Shown here one piece after another: positions 1 through 8,374 of a stretch of 64,000 nt of DNA. The position numbers and the translations under genes were made by a program. The stretch is from assembly GCA_002300355.1 (NCBI GenBank), contig NSGV01000003.1, positions 186,001 through 250,000 of the forward strand, in the 5' to 3' direction. This DNA comes from Streptomyces sp. TLI_235. Lineage in GTDB: Bacteria > Actinomycetota > Actinomycetes > Streptomycetales > Streptomycetaceae. The number at the start of each line of letters is the position of its first letter. The stretch's first letter is position 1. A model generated the notes under the pieces. That model was not told where the DNA came from and searched no databases. It was given only the letters and a program-made list of their open reading frames with translations.

Positions 1-774
1 GCACTGTTCAGTGTTCTGCGCGGCGCCATGTCGCGCATTCTCTACTACCGCAGGGTGGATCTGCATTCCGTGGTGGATCTGGCCGTGGTGGGGGCTGCGG
101 TCGAGCCGCTCATCCACGCCCTCGCGGAGTTGTTGGACAACGCCACCCGGTACTCGCCGCCCCAGACGCGTGTGCACCTGACCGCGGTGGAGGTGCAGTC
201 CGGTGTGGCCATCGAGATCGAGGACGGCGGTGTCGGTCTGAGTGACGAGGCCGGGGCCAGGGCCGAACAGGTCCTCTCCGATGCCTCGCTCGGCCTGGAC
301 CTCAACGACCTGGGGGAGAGTCCCCGGCTTGGCCTGTCCGTGGTCGGCCGCCTCGCTCAGACAAATGGATTCCAGGTATCGCTCAGACCCTCTGCATATG
401 GAGGTGTTCGGGCTGTGGTCATCATCCCCCAAGAACTCGTCACGGCAACCCCGGCGTCCGCCTCGATCCTGTCGCCCGAACCCGTCCCGCAGCCGCTGCC
501 GATGCGCTCTGCGCCCGCTCGGCCCGCAGCCCCGGCGGCGCCGCACCAGGCTGCCGTCGAACGCAACGAGCGCGGTCTGCCGCAGCGTCGGCGCCGCACC
601 AGTGCGGCGCCGACACTCCACGACATGGAGGCCACGCCGGCGGCGGCCGCTCCCCCGGTCCAACCGGGCCTGTGGCTGAGCGACTTCCTCCACGGTGGCG
701 CGATCGACGGAACCGCGCCGACGGCTTCTTTCGGCAACCACGACGAACTGTCAGGCAAGGGTGGACACGGATGA
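1..774 (+). CDS. cvnA: Conservon sensor-kinase-like protein CvnA, 3' part
   Basis: C-terminal part of a histidine-kinase-like protein; the reading frame is already open at base 1, so the start lies outside the window. The visible part is a GHKL ATPase fold: an N-box with ELLDNATRYSPP near the start, a G1 box (EDGGVGLS) and a G2-type GLGLSVV-like stretch (PRLGLSVVGRLA). A long Pro/Ala-rich tail follows. In conservons CvnA is a membrane sensor kinase that acts with CvnB, C and D in a heterotrimeric-G-protein-like complex. The stop codon overlaps the next start (ATGA), so translation is coupled. The family is clear; the signal it senses cannot be read from the sequence. Confidence 0.9.
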   Translation, partial: ALFSVLRGAMSRILYYRRVDLHSVVDLAVVGAAVEPLIHALAELLDNATRYSPPQTRVHLTAVEVQSGVAIEIEDGGVGLSDEAGARAEQVLSDASLGLDLNDLGESPRLGLSVVGRLAQTNGFQVSLRPSAYGGVRAVVIIPQELVTATPASASILSPEPVPQPLPMRSAPARPAAPAAPHQAAVERNERGLPQRRRRTSAAPTLHDMEATPAAAAPPVQPGLWLSDFLHGGAIDGTAPTASFGNHDELSGKGGHG

Positions 775-1181
775 CCCAGACGCGCTCCAACATGGACTGG
801 ATGCTCAAGGACCTCGCGGACAGCGTTCCCATGACACGACACGTCGTGGTGCTCTCCGTGGACGGCCTGAGGATGGCCCAGTACGGTGCGGACAACGACA
901 CCGCCGACCGGCTGGCCGCCGCCTGCGCAGGTCTGCAGAGCCTCTCCGCTGCCGTGGCCCACGAGTTCCCGAACGGCCGGGGCCGGATGCGGATGGTGGT
1001 CATCGAGGTCGAGGGCGGCTTCTTCTACCTCATGGCGGCCGGGGCCAACGCCTACCTCGCCGTCCTGGCCAACGAAGGCGTGGACGCCGGCCTGATGGGT
1101 CTGCGCATGCGCGACCTGGTGGCGCGGATAGGCGCCCACCTGAGCAGTCCCACCCGGATGGAGGGACGCACAGCCAGGTGA
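771..1181 (+). CDS. cvnB: Conservon roadblock/LC7 protein CvnB
   Basis: A 136-residue protein of the roadblock/LC7 family. The typical pattern is visible: TRHVVVLSVDGL early, then a helix with AAACAGLQSLSAAVA, and a C-terminal strand with MVVIEVEGGFFYLMAAG. Roadblock proteins in conservons and in the MglB family regulate small GTPases, here presumably CvnD. The ATG overlaps the stop of cvnA by 4 nt and its own stop overlaps the GTG of cvnC, so it sits inside a tightly coupled operon. The length is normal for the family. Confidence 0.92.
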   Translation: MTQTRSNMDWMLKDLADSVPMTRHVVVLSVDGLRMAQYGADNDTADRLAAACAGLQSLSAAVAHEFPNGRGRMRMVVIEVEGGFFYLMAAGANAYLAVLANEGVDAGLMGLRMRDLVARIGAHLSSPTRMEGRTAR

Positions 1182-1534
1182 ACATCCCCGATCCCGTTTG
1201 GCAACAGATGACGTCACCGGAACGGCTGTACGTCATCACTGGAGGCCGCAGCGGTCAGAGCGCCGCCCTCGACCTGGTCACGCTGATCGTGTCGCGGTCC
1301 CTTCCCCAGCCCGGAATGCCACCGGAACACGTCGACATCCTGCGGATGTGCCACTACCCGCTGTCGGTCGCCGAGATTTCCGCCTACCTGCATCTTCCCC
1401 TCAGCGTGGTTCAGGTTCTGCTCGCCGACCTGCTGGCCGATCGGCAGATCGAGTCACGCGCCCCGGTGCCGGCCGCCTCGCTGCCCGACACCGAACTCCT
1501 CTTGGCGGTGATGAATGGACTCTCCAAGCTCTGA
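1178..1534 (+). CDS. cvnC: Conservon DUF742 protein CvnC
   Basis: A 118-residue DUF742 protein, third gene of the conservon. The start is the GTG that overlaps the cvnB stop (GTGA). The N-terminal TSPERLYVITGGRS and the winged-helix-like segment CHYPLSVAEISAYLHLP followed by VVQVLLADLL are characteristic of the family. CvnC is thought to be part of the membrane-associated kinase/roadblock/GTPase complex; its biochemical role is unclear. Its 3' end overlaps the start of cvnD by 20 nt. Confidence 0.9.
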   Translation: MNIPDPVWQQMTSPERLYVITGGRSGQSAALDLVTLIVSRSLPQPGMPPEHVDILRMCHYPLSVAEISAYLHLPLSVVQVLLADLLADRQIESRAPVPAASLPDTELLLAVMNGLSKL

Positions 1535-2135
1535 CCCCTGGCCGGGCCCTTCGGGCGTGCACGCCCTGCCGGCCACGGCAGCCACTGCCGTGAAGGTCGT
1601 GGTGGTCGGCAGCTTCGGCGTGGGCAAGACGACCATGGTCGGTGCGGTCAGCGAGATCCAGCCGCTGACCACCGAAGAGCGGATCACCGAAGCCAGCGTC
1701 GGCATCGACGACACGGCGGGACTGGACAACAAGACGTCCACCACCGTGGCCATGGATTTCGGCCGGATCAGCGTCAACGAAGAGCTGGTGCTCTACCTGT
1801 TCGGTACTCCCGGCCAGGAGCGCTTCTGGTTCCTGTGGAACGGCCTGTTCGAGGGGGCCCTGGGCGCGGTCGTCCTGGTCGACCCCCGCCGGCTGGAACT
1901 GAGCTTCGACGTGCTCCATCGGCTAGAGGAACGTCGGCTGCCGTTCGTCGTCGCCATCAACCAGTTCGACAACGCCCCCCTGCACGCACTGGAGGATCTG
2001 CGCGAGGCGCTGGACCTGCCGAACTCCGTGCCCATCGTCGCCTGCGACGCCCGCCAGCGCGTCTCCAGCCGAGACGTCCTGATGTCCTTGATGCGGTACC
2101 TCTACTCCCTCACCACGTCCCCGGAGCGACTGTGA
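1515..2135 (+). CDS. cvnD: Conservon small GTPase CvnD
   Basis: A 206-residue GTP-binding protein. A P-loop GSFGVGKTT is visible near residue 33, a G3-like LFGTPGQERFWF in the middle, and a G4 NQFD (the canonical form is NKxD). The GTPGQERF sequence places it near Arf/MglA-type GTPases. In conservons CvnD is the GTPase partner of the roadblock protein CvnB. The start ATG lies inside the end of cvnC, and the stop overlaps the GTG of the P450 gene. Confidence 0.93.
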   Translation: MDSPSSDPWPGPSGVHALPATAATAVKVVVVGSFGVGKTTMVGAVSEIQPLTTEERITEASVGIDDTAGLDNKTSTTVAMDFGRISVNEELVLYLFGTPGQERFWFLWNGLFEGALGAVVLVDPRRLELSFDVLHRLEERRLPFVVAINQFDNAPLHALEDLREALDLPNSVPIVACDARQRVSSRDVLMSLMRYLYSLTTSPERL

Positions 2136-3580
2136 CCGTTCCTCTCCCCGACCCCTTCCTCGCCTCGCCGCCTCCCTCCTGCCCCGCACACGCCGCCACC
2201 GGACCCGGCGGCCTGACCCGGCTGTACGGGCCCGCGCACGAGAGGGATCCGAAGGGCCTGTACGAACGGCTGCGCAAGCAACACGGCGCGGTCGCCCCCG
2301 TCCTCTTGCAGGGCGACGTGCCGGCCTGGTTGATCCTCGGCTACCGCGAGAACATGGCCGTCGCCCGCACGCCCAGCCGCTTCTCGCGCGACTCCCGCCG
2401 TTGGCGGCACTGGCAGGACAATCTCATCGCGCCGGACTCCCCGCTGGCCCCGGCCCTCGCCTGGCGACCGGACTGCGTCTCCCAGGACGGAGAGGAACAC
2501 CAACGCCTGCGCGCTGCGGTGACCGACGGCCTGTCCCGTTTCGACCGCCGCGGCATCCGCCGCCACATCCAGCGCTACGCCAACCAGCTGATCGACGTCT
2601 TCGCCGCCACCGGAAGCGCCGACCTCCTGACCCAGTACGCCCAGCACTTGCCGATGCTCGTCCTCACGCACCTCTTCGGCATGCCGGAGGAGGAAGGTCC
2701 TCGCCTGGTCGAGGCCAGCGCCGAACTGGTCAAGGGCACCGAACAGGCCGTCGTCCACAACGCGTACATCCTGGACACCCTGCACCGACTGGTGGAGCAC
2801 AAACGGGCCGACCCGGGCTACGACTTCGCGTCCTGGCTGCTCGAGCACCCCTCCCGGCTCACCGACGACGAAGTCGTGCACCACCTGTGGCTGGTCATGA
2901 TCACCGCCAACGAAAGCACCACCAACCTGGTCGCCAACACCATGCGCGTCGTTCTCACCGACCCGCGCTTCCGCGCCTCCCTGACCGGAGGACTGATGAC
3001 GGTCCCGGACGCCGTCGAGCAGGTCCTGTGGGACGAGCCCCCGCTCACGATGTGTATCGGCGGCTACGCCACCGCCGACACACACCTGGCCGGCCAACCA
3101 ATCAAGGCGGGGGACCTCATGCTCCTCGGTCTGGCGGCCGGCAATGCCGATCCGCTCGTCAGGCCCGATCCCAGCGTTCCGGTCCACGGCAACCGGTCCC
3201 ACCTTGCCTTCAGTCGCGGGCCTCACGAATGCCCGGGTCAGGACATCGGCCGAGCCATCACCGACATCGCCATCGACAGCCTGCTGGTCCGGTTGCCCGA
3301 CGTCCGGCTGGCCATTCCCGAGAACGAACTGTCCTGGACGTCCTCGACCTGGTCCCGCCACCTGAACCAGCTGCCCGTCCTCTTCACCCCTCGCTGGCCC
3401 ACCGCGGCAGGTGAGGCCGGAGACGCCCCGCTCAGGTCGGGAGGGCAGCGGTTCAGTGCAGCCGCCGCCCTCGCAACGCACTCCCCGGAGGACGAGGGGG
3501 ACCTCCCGTCGTCGGCCTTCTCGGCGCCCCGGCGTTCCCCATGGGCCACCGCATGGCGATGGCTTCGCCGCCAGGAGTGA
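2132..3580 (+). CDS. cvnE: Conservon cytochrome P450 CvnE, CYP157-like without ExxR
   Basis: A 482-residue cytochrome P450, fifth conservon gene. The GTG start overlaps the cvnD stop. The haem loop is FSRGPHECPGQ with the ligand Cys near residue 367. The I-helix reads ANESTTN. Where P450s carry the near-invariant K-helix ExxR, this protein has EQVLW (residues about 296-300), with no arginine. Loss of ExxR is documented for the CYP157 family of Streptomyces (for example EQSLW in CYP157C1), and CYP157 genes are known as conservon members, so the context agrees. About 60 residues of Ser/Pro-rich tail follow the P450 domain. Substrate unknown. Confidence 0.88.
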   Translation: MTVPLPDPFLASPPPSCPAHAATGPGGLTRLYGPAHERDPKGLYERLRKQHGAVAPVLLQGDVPAWLILGYRENMAVARTPSRFSRDSRRWRHWQDNLIAPDSPLAPALAWRPDCVSQDGEEHQRLRAAVTDGLSRFDRRGIRRHIQRYANQLIDVFAATGSADLLTQYAQHLPMLVLTHLFGMPEEEGPRLVEASAELVKGTEQAVVHNAYILDTLHRLVEHKRADPGYDFASWLLEHPSRLTDDEVVHHLWLVMITANESTTNLVANTMRVVLTDPRFRASLTGGLMTVPDAVEQVLWDEPPLTMCIGGYATADTHLAGQPIKAGDLMLLGLAAGNADPLVRPDPSVPVHGNRSHLAFSRGPHECPGQDIGRAITDIAIDSLLVRLPDVRLAIPENELSWTSSTWSRHLNQLPVLFTPRWPTAAGEAGDAPLRSGGQRFSAAAALATHSPEDEGDLPSSAFSAPRRSPWATAWRWLRRQE

Positions 3581-3600
3581 CCCCGTCCCCGCAACACCCC

Positions 3601-3643
3601 CTCGGGTGGTGTGCCGGCTCATCCCGCCGGCACACCACCCGAG
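3601..3643. terminator. Bidirectional hairpin terminator
   Basis: A perfect 18-bp stem (CTCGGGTGGTGTGCCGGC at 3601-3618 pairing with 3626-3643) closes a 7-nt loop, TCATCCC. It lies 21 nt after the cvnE stop and 61 nt beyond the end of the convergent terpene cyclase gene, so it probably ends transcription from both sides. There is no T-tract, which is usual in Streptomyces. Confidence 0.85.
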
Positions 3644-3704
3644 GGCGGGTGGACCGGCCCGCTGCCAGGCGCACCTCAGTACCAGTCGAGACCCGGTCTT
3701 CCTC

Positions 3705-4709
3705 TCACCTGTCTCGCCTCACGCGCTCCGGATCCGATTCCGCCCCGAGGCACCCGGCCGCCACTGCCCAGTCGTGGTTGCCACGGACCCAGTGCCGAAT
3801 GCCGGAGATTCCCGTCTCCACGGCATGCCGCTGATCCGTCGTCAGCCAGAGCTCGTCGTACATCCGGGGTAGCTCCGCCTCCAGCCGCTGGTACACCTGC
3901 AGCTGCTGCCGAGTCATCCAGACCGCCTCGTCCACCGCTGCCCGGCGGGAATAGCCGCGCTCGTGACGCAGCACCGTCACCAGGTTGTAGGGCTCGCCAC
4001 GCTGTTCGCTGCGCTCCAGCACATGGATGTCGTTCATCCATGCAACCGCGTCGGCCGCCGCCACACGAACCCGCCGCATCAGCGCATGGGCCGACACCTG
4101 GGTGGGCAGCTCGAATCCGCCACTGCGTTCGACCGCGTCGAGCTGGAAGATGCCGACCGTCGCCCGCCGCAGGGCCAAGTAATGGTTCAGCTCCACCGCC
4201 GGGCCGTCGGAGGGCAGCTGCGCCAGGGCTGCGTGCGCGGCCAGCGCGCGGGCCCACGACGACGAGAAGCGGTCACACCACTCCTCCGACATCCCGGCCG
4301 AGATCCACGCCCACACCTGCGCCCACGCCACGGTGATCGGACACCGCAGAAGCGGGGGCGCGCCGGCAGGCCGAAACGGAATGGTGATCAGCTCACGGGC
4401 CACGCCCGCGATCTCGTCCGCACGGGCCGCGCAGCCGGGATCGGCCTGCTCCCCGAGGAAGAACACCAGGGAATGCAGGTTCATCAGCAGGAGCAGGTCC
4501 TCCGCGCAGGCCTGCGGGTAGATGCGGGCCGCCGCCTGAGGAAGATCCCAGGACAGATACTCCTGCAACACCGCAGCGCTCCGTGCAAGCCCCCCTGTCC
4601 GCACCCACTCCAAGTGCCCGGCACGGGCCTGCTCCAGATGCGGATTGACCGGAGCCTCGGAAGGAACGGTGAACGACACGTCCTGGGGCGATTTCCTCAC
4701 CTCGCTCAC
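3705..4709 (-). CDS. Divergent terpene cyclase with degraded metal motifs
   Basis: About 334 residues, the normal length of a bacterial class I terpene cyclase. Recognisable family landmarks are the N-terminal VNPHLEQAR, the helix before the first metal motif, and the C-terminal NDI...GEPYNLVTVL region. The first motif (usually DDxxD) reads GEQAD at about residues 86-90, and the second (usually N-D-x-x-S-x-x-x-E) starts with N near residue 226 but has Val for Ser and Ser for the final Glu (NDIHVLERSE). It may therefore bind Mg2+ poorly, act in a non-canonical way, or be a non-catalytic paralogue. The start is uncertain: GTG at 4709, 4700 or 4679. It diverges from the prenyl synthase gene. Confidence 0.75.
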   Translation of the reverse strand: MSEVRKSPQDVSFTVPSEAPVNPHLEQARAGHLEWVRTGGLARSAAVLQEYLSWDLPQAAARIYPQACAEDLLLLMNLHSLVFFLGEQADPGCAARADEIAGVARELITIPFRPAGAPPLLRCPITVAWAQVWAWISAGMSEEWCDRFSSSWARALAAHAALAQLPSDGPAVELNHYLALRRATVGIFQLDAVERSGGFELPTQVSAHALMRRVRVAAADAVAWMNDIHVLERSEQRGEPYNLVTVLRHERGYSRRAAVDEAVWMTRQQLQVYQRLEAELPRMYDELWLTTDQRHAVETGISGIRHWVRGNHDWAVAAGCLGAESDPERVRRDR

Positions 4710-4850
4710 TTTCTGTTGAATAAAAATTCTCGGCCGGCCCGAGATATCAAGAGCGCCACCCGCTCCCGAGGGATAATGTTTCCCACATGCCCGGCCCTTA
4801 CGCAAGGAAAACTTCCGGGGCGCCAATTGAGTCGTCATTGGTACCACGGC

Positions 4851-4898
4851 CCCAATGACGGTTGGGCCTTCCTGATGCATCGACAGGCTTGTTAGCCT
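4851..4898 (+). promoter_or_regulatory. CCCAA/TTGGGCCTnCC promoter element, copy 1
   Basis: CCCAA (4851) - 6 nt - TTGGGC (4862-4867), then CTTCC, with a TAnnnT hexamer TAGCCT at 4893-4898. The gap of 23 nt plus 2 matches six other copies in the window. It lies about 50 nt upstream of the prenyl synthase start and points at it. A second dyad, CCAAT...ATTGG (4823-4841), lies just upstream and may be another half-site pair. A promoter role is inferred from the fixed geometry and position. Confidence 0.7.
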
Positions 4899-4948
4899 CG
4901 GGGACGGTCGAAGTATCGATTCTGTTCATGCAGGGCAGGGGGGTGTTC

Positions 4949-5986
4949 GTGGCATCCGTTCCAGTAGCAGCAGGGAATCGGACCGGAAGAGACGTCCTGG
5001 AATGGGCCCAGAAATTGGTCGGGCCCGCGTTACGAGGCTCGGTGATGCGCCTGCCGCACTCGGTCCGCCAGGTCGCCGACTACCATTTTGGCGGGCTGCA
5101 AGAATTCGGCGGAAAGCCATCCGGCGGCGGAAAGTCGTTCCGCCCGGCCCTGGTCTTCCTGCTCGCCCAGGGAGTGGGCGGCAGCGCCGAGGCCGCCGTC
5201 CCGGCCGCCGTCGCGGTGGAGCTGGTGCACAACTTCTCGCTCCTCCATGACGACGTCATGGACGGCGATGCCCTTCGTCGGCACCGGCCCGCTGCCTGGA
5301 CCGTGTTCGGGATACCGCAGGCCATCCTCGCCGGCGACGCCCTGCTCACGCTCGCCCTCCAGGTGCTTGCCGAACAGGACGCGCCCGTCGCGACGGACGC
5401 CGTGTCGCACATGGCCGACGCCCTGCTGGACCTGGTGGAGGGGCAGAGCGCCGACATCTCCTTCGAGAACCGCACCGATGTCGGCCTCGCCGAGTGCCTG
5501 GCCATGGCCTCGGGCAAGACCAGTGCCCTCATCGGCGCCGCCTGCATGCTCGGCGCCCTGATGGGGGGTGCGCCGCACGATCGGGCGGAGTCCGCGCGGC
5601 AGTACGGCCTTCAGCTCGGCCTCGCGTTCCAGCTCATCGACGACCTTCTGGGCGTCTGGGGCGACCCTGTGGTGACGGGAAAGCCGGTGTTCGCCGATCT
5701 CGCCGCGCGAAAGAAGTCGCTGCCCGTGACGGTAGCCCTGACGGGCGGCACCGCAGCGGGGGAAGAGCTGGCAGCACTGTACGAGCGGCCCGACCGGCTC
5801 GAGGAAGCCGATCTGCGCAGGGCTGCCGAGCTCGTCGACCTGGCGGGCGGGCGACGCTGGTGCGAGACGGAAGCGAGGCGGCGGCTGCGTGCGGCCCAGA
5901 GACATCTCGACGCACTCGGGCCCGCGAGCGGGCCGAGGACGGACCTCGATGCGCTGGCTGTCATGGTGATCGAGCGTGATCGCTGA
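4949..5986 (+). CDS. Polyprenyl (geranylgeranyl-type) diphosphate synthase
   Basis: A 345-residue trans-isoprenyl diphosphate synthase. The first aspartate-rich motif is DDVMD (residues 101-105, context LLHDDVMDGD) and the second is DDLLGVWGD near residue 230. It has the FRPALV and GKxxSAL-type segments (GKTSALIGAA) of the family. It condenses IPP with allylic diphosphates; motif spacing and similarity to actinobacterial CrtE-type enzymes suggest a C20 product, but chain length cannot be fixed from sequence. The GTG at 4949 is chosen because a purine-rich AGGGGG lies 5 nt upstream; GTG 4943 and ATG 4928 are alternatives. It presumably feeds the nearby terpene cyclases. Confidence 0.88.
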   Translation: MASVPVAAGNRTGRDVLEWAQKLVGPALRGSVMRLPHSVRQVADYHFGGLQEFGGKPSGGGKSFRPALVFLLAQGVGGSAEAAVPAAVAVELVHNFSLLHDDVMDGDALRRHRPAAWTVFGIPQAILAGDALLTLALQVLAEQDAPVATDAVSHMADALLDLVEGQSADISFENRTDVGLAECLAMASGKTSALIGAACMLGALMGGAPHDRAESARQYGLQLGLAFQLIDDLLGVWGDPVVTGKPVFADLAARKKSLPVTVALTGGTAAGEELAALYERPDRLEEADLRRAAELVDLAGGRRWCETEARRRLRAAQRHLDALGPASGPRTDLDALAVMVIERDR

Positions 5987-6208
5987 GCCTTTCAGACTGG
6001 GCGCCGATCGGGTGGCAGCTGCCCTGTCGGTGTGGGTGTGCCGCACCGCACCTGCCGCATGCGCTCGTTGTTTTCGATACGTCGACGACCTCGCGGGCTT
6101 CAGCTCCGAATAGATCGAGTGGCCAATCGACTCTCCCTGGAAGTCCCCACCGAGTGCGCTGGTCATGACCGTCGGCCACAACCACCCGTCCCTCCTATGA
6201 AGGTGACC

Positions 6209-7537
6209 ATGGTCAGCACCACACAGACAGTACCTACCGCAAGGCGCATCCCGCTTCTCGGACACACACTCGCGCTCGTGCGATCGCCCATGGCGATGCT
6301 GCAGTCGCTCCGGTCCCAGGGAGATGTTGTCGTCATCCACCTGGGCCTGCGACCTGTGTATGTGATCAACTCGTCCGAGGCAATCCGCCAGGTCCTCGTC
6401 ACCGATGCCAGCGCCTACTCCAAAGGACGCATCTTCGACAAGACTCGGCCTTTCCTCGGCAACGGCATCGCCACCTCCGAGGGCGACGTCCACCTGCGGC
6501 AGCGCCGCCTCATGCGTCCGGCCTTCCATCGCGAACGGCTGCGCGGCTACACCACGGTCATGCGCGAACAGTCCGTTGCCCTCACCGCCGCATGGCGGGC
6601 CGGACAACGCATCGCTGCCGACCGGGCTTTCTACGAGCTGGCCTCCTCGGTCACCACGAGGACGCTCTTCCGCTGCGACTCCCCCCAACGCGTGTCGGCC
6701 GCCATCCAGGAGTGGCTGCCCGTCTTCCTCAAAGGGGTCATCCGACGTGCTGTGTCACCTGTCGACCTGTTTGAGAAACTCCCCACCCCGGGGAACCGTC
6801 AATTCGAACGTGCCAGGGCCGGCTTGAGGAACACCATCGATGACCTCATCTCGTCCTACTACGCCGACCCGGGAGACCACGGCGACCTGCTCTCAATGCT
6901 GGCCAATACCCGTGACGAGAGCACCGGCGAGACGATGAGCCGCGAGCAACTGCACGACGAACTCATGACCGTCCTGATCGCCGGAACCGAGAGCACCAGC
7001 ACCACGCTGTCCTGGCTCTTCCACATGGTGAGCTTGCGCCCGGACATCGAGGAGAAGCTCCACCACGAGATCGACACCGTCATCGGCGACCGATCAATCA
7101 CCTTCGACGATGTCCTCGCACTCGAGTACACGCGGCGCGTCATCTACGAGACCCTGCGTCTCTACCCCCCGGTCTGGATCACCATGCGCCGAGCCACCAC
7201 TGCCGTCGAACTGGCAGGCATACCCATCCCCGCTGGCTCCGAACTGCTCGTCAGCCCGGCCACCCTGCACCGCGACCCTACGCTCTACGCCGATCCCCAG
7301 CGCTTCGACCCTGACCGCTGGCAGTCGCCTCCACTGCCTGGCTCCTACCTCCCCTTCGGCGCAGGGCCACACAAGTGCATCGGAGACCACTTCGGCCTGA
7401 CCGAGATCGCCGTCGCCGTCGCCACGATCGGTGCCCGGTGGCGACTGAGGCCCGCCGCAGGACACACCGTCCGCGAATTACCCATGTCCACCCTGCGCCC
7501 CAACAGCCTCCCAATGACCGTCGTTCCCCGAGACTAG
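6209..7537 (+). CDS. Cytochrome P450, terpene-oxidase-like
   Basis: A 442-residue P450 with the full set of motifs: I-helix AGTESTSTT, K-helix ETLR (context YETLRLYPP), PERF-like DPDRW, and haem loop FGAGPHKCIG with Cys near residue 390. Overall it resembles the pentalenene-oxygenase type (CYP183/PtlI-like) that oxidises sesquiterpenes, which fits its place between a prenyl synthase and a terpene cyclase. The ATG at 6209 has AAGGTG just upstream; an in-frame ATG lies at 6197. The 220 nt after the prenyl synthase stop may hold a leader or a separate promoter. Confidence 0.85.
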   Translation: MVSTTQTVPTARRIPLLGHTLALVRSPMAMLQSLRSQGDVVVIHLGLRPVYVINSSEAIRQVLVTDASAYSKGRIFDKTRPFLGNGIATSEGDVHLRQRRLMRPAFHRERLRGYTTVMREQSVALTAAWRAGQRIAADRAFYELASSVTTRTLFRCDSPQRVSAAIQEWLPVFLKGVIRRAVSPVDLFEKLPTPGNRQFERARAGLRNTIDDLISSYYADPGDHGDLLSMLANTRDESTGETMSREQLHDELMTVLIAGTESTSTTLSWLFHMVSLRPDIEEKLHHEIDTVIGDRSITFDDVLALEYTRRVIYETLRLYPPVWITMRRATTAVELAGIPIPAGSELLVSPATLHRDPTLYADPQRFDPDRWQSPPLPGSYLPFGAGPHKCIGDHFGLTEIAVAVATIGARWRLRPAAGHTVRELPMSTLRPNSLPMTVVPRD

Positions 7538-8194
7538 TGACCGGCCCCCGGGCACATGTCTAGGGCGGGGGCTCCCGGTGCCCGTGGGGTCGAACACGCC
7601 GGCTCCGGTGAGCAAGGCCGCCTGGGCGGCCAGCGCTCGCGGCTCGCGGGGGATCGAGCCCGCGCAGCGCTGGCAAGGGCCAGGCAGCTGGCCGCAAGTG
7701 AGGCAGGTCTTGAGCCAGCTGTGCGCGATGTCCGGCTCGAACGCGTCGAGCCGGACTTCCGCACCGAGGCTGACTGCAACGTCGCCGCCGAAGACATCGA
7801 AGGCGATCTGGTTTTGACCACCCAAGTGACCGCCGGGCTGACCTCGGGCGTAGCGCTGAATCGGTCTGCACCAGCGGCAGGTTGTTCCCAGCAGGCCGGT
7901 CAGCTCGGCGTCATGGACGCCCTCGCGCAGGGAGTCGCCCTGTTCGATGGCCTGGGGCGACATCTGATCCGGACGGGGTGGCGGACCGTGCAGCGACCAG
8001 GCTCCGTGATGGGCCAGACTCCAGGTCCTGGCGATCGGAGCATAGATCAATGCCTCGGTTGCATGGACGGCGACCGAGGCTGGCGGTGGGCTGTACTGTT
8101 CAAGCCCGGACTGAATGCCAGCACGCAGGGCATCCTGATCGCCAGCCCAGCTGTGCAGCGATCCCCGCGATGTCTTCGGCGGCCCGGCTGGCAT
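7478..8194 (-). CDS. Hypothetical protein with two CxxC pairs, antisense to the terpene genes
   Basis: An open frame of about 239 codons between the P450 and the second terpene cyclase, on the other strand. It contains CRWC and, about 60 residues later, CLTCGQLPGPCQRC, suggesting a zinc ribbon, and sampled codons show G/C bias at third positions. Its 3' end overlaps the P450 gene by 60 nt. The family was not recognised, and an open frame also exists on the + strand here, so coding is plausible but unproven. Confidence 0.35.
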   Translation of the reverse strand: MPAGPPKTSRGSLHSWAGDQDALRAGIQSGLEQYSPPPASVAVHATEALIYAPIARTWSLAHHGAWSLHGPPPRPDQMSPQAIEQGDSLREGVHDAELTGLLGTTCRWCRPIQRYARGQPGGHLGGQNQIAFDVFGGDVAVSLGAEVRLDAFEPDIAHSWLKTCLTCGQLPGPCQRCAGSIPREPRALAAQAALLTGAGVFDPTGTGSPRPRHVPGGRSLVSGNDGHWEAVGAQGGHG

Positions 8195-8374
8195 TGACAA
8201 TGCCCACGCGGGACGACCTGCGCGAGGGCAAGTCCACTGTCGTGATCGTCCTCGTCCTGCGCTTCGCCGCAGGTTTGCAGCCGTGGGCACTCACCGGCCA
8301 TGGGCTGCACCATCCACGACCGCATTGGACTGGGGGAAGCCCGCACCCAGCACACCATTCAGGAGGGTCTTCCC

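Noticed and set aside
2102..3622. Minus-strand frame of 506 codons
   Set aside because: Antisense shadow of the conservon P450.
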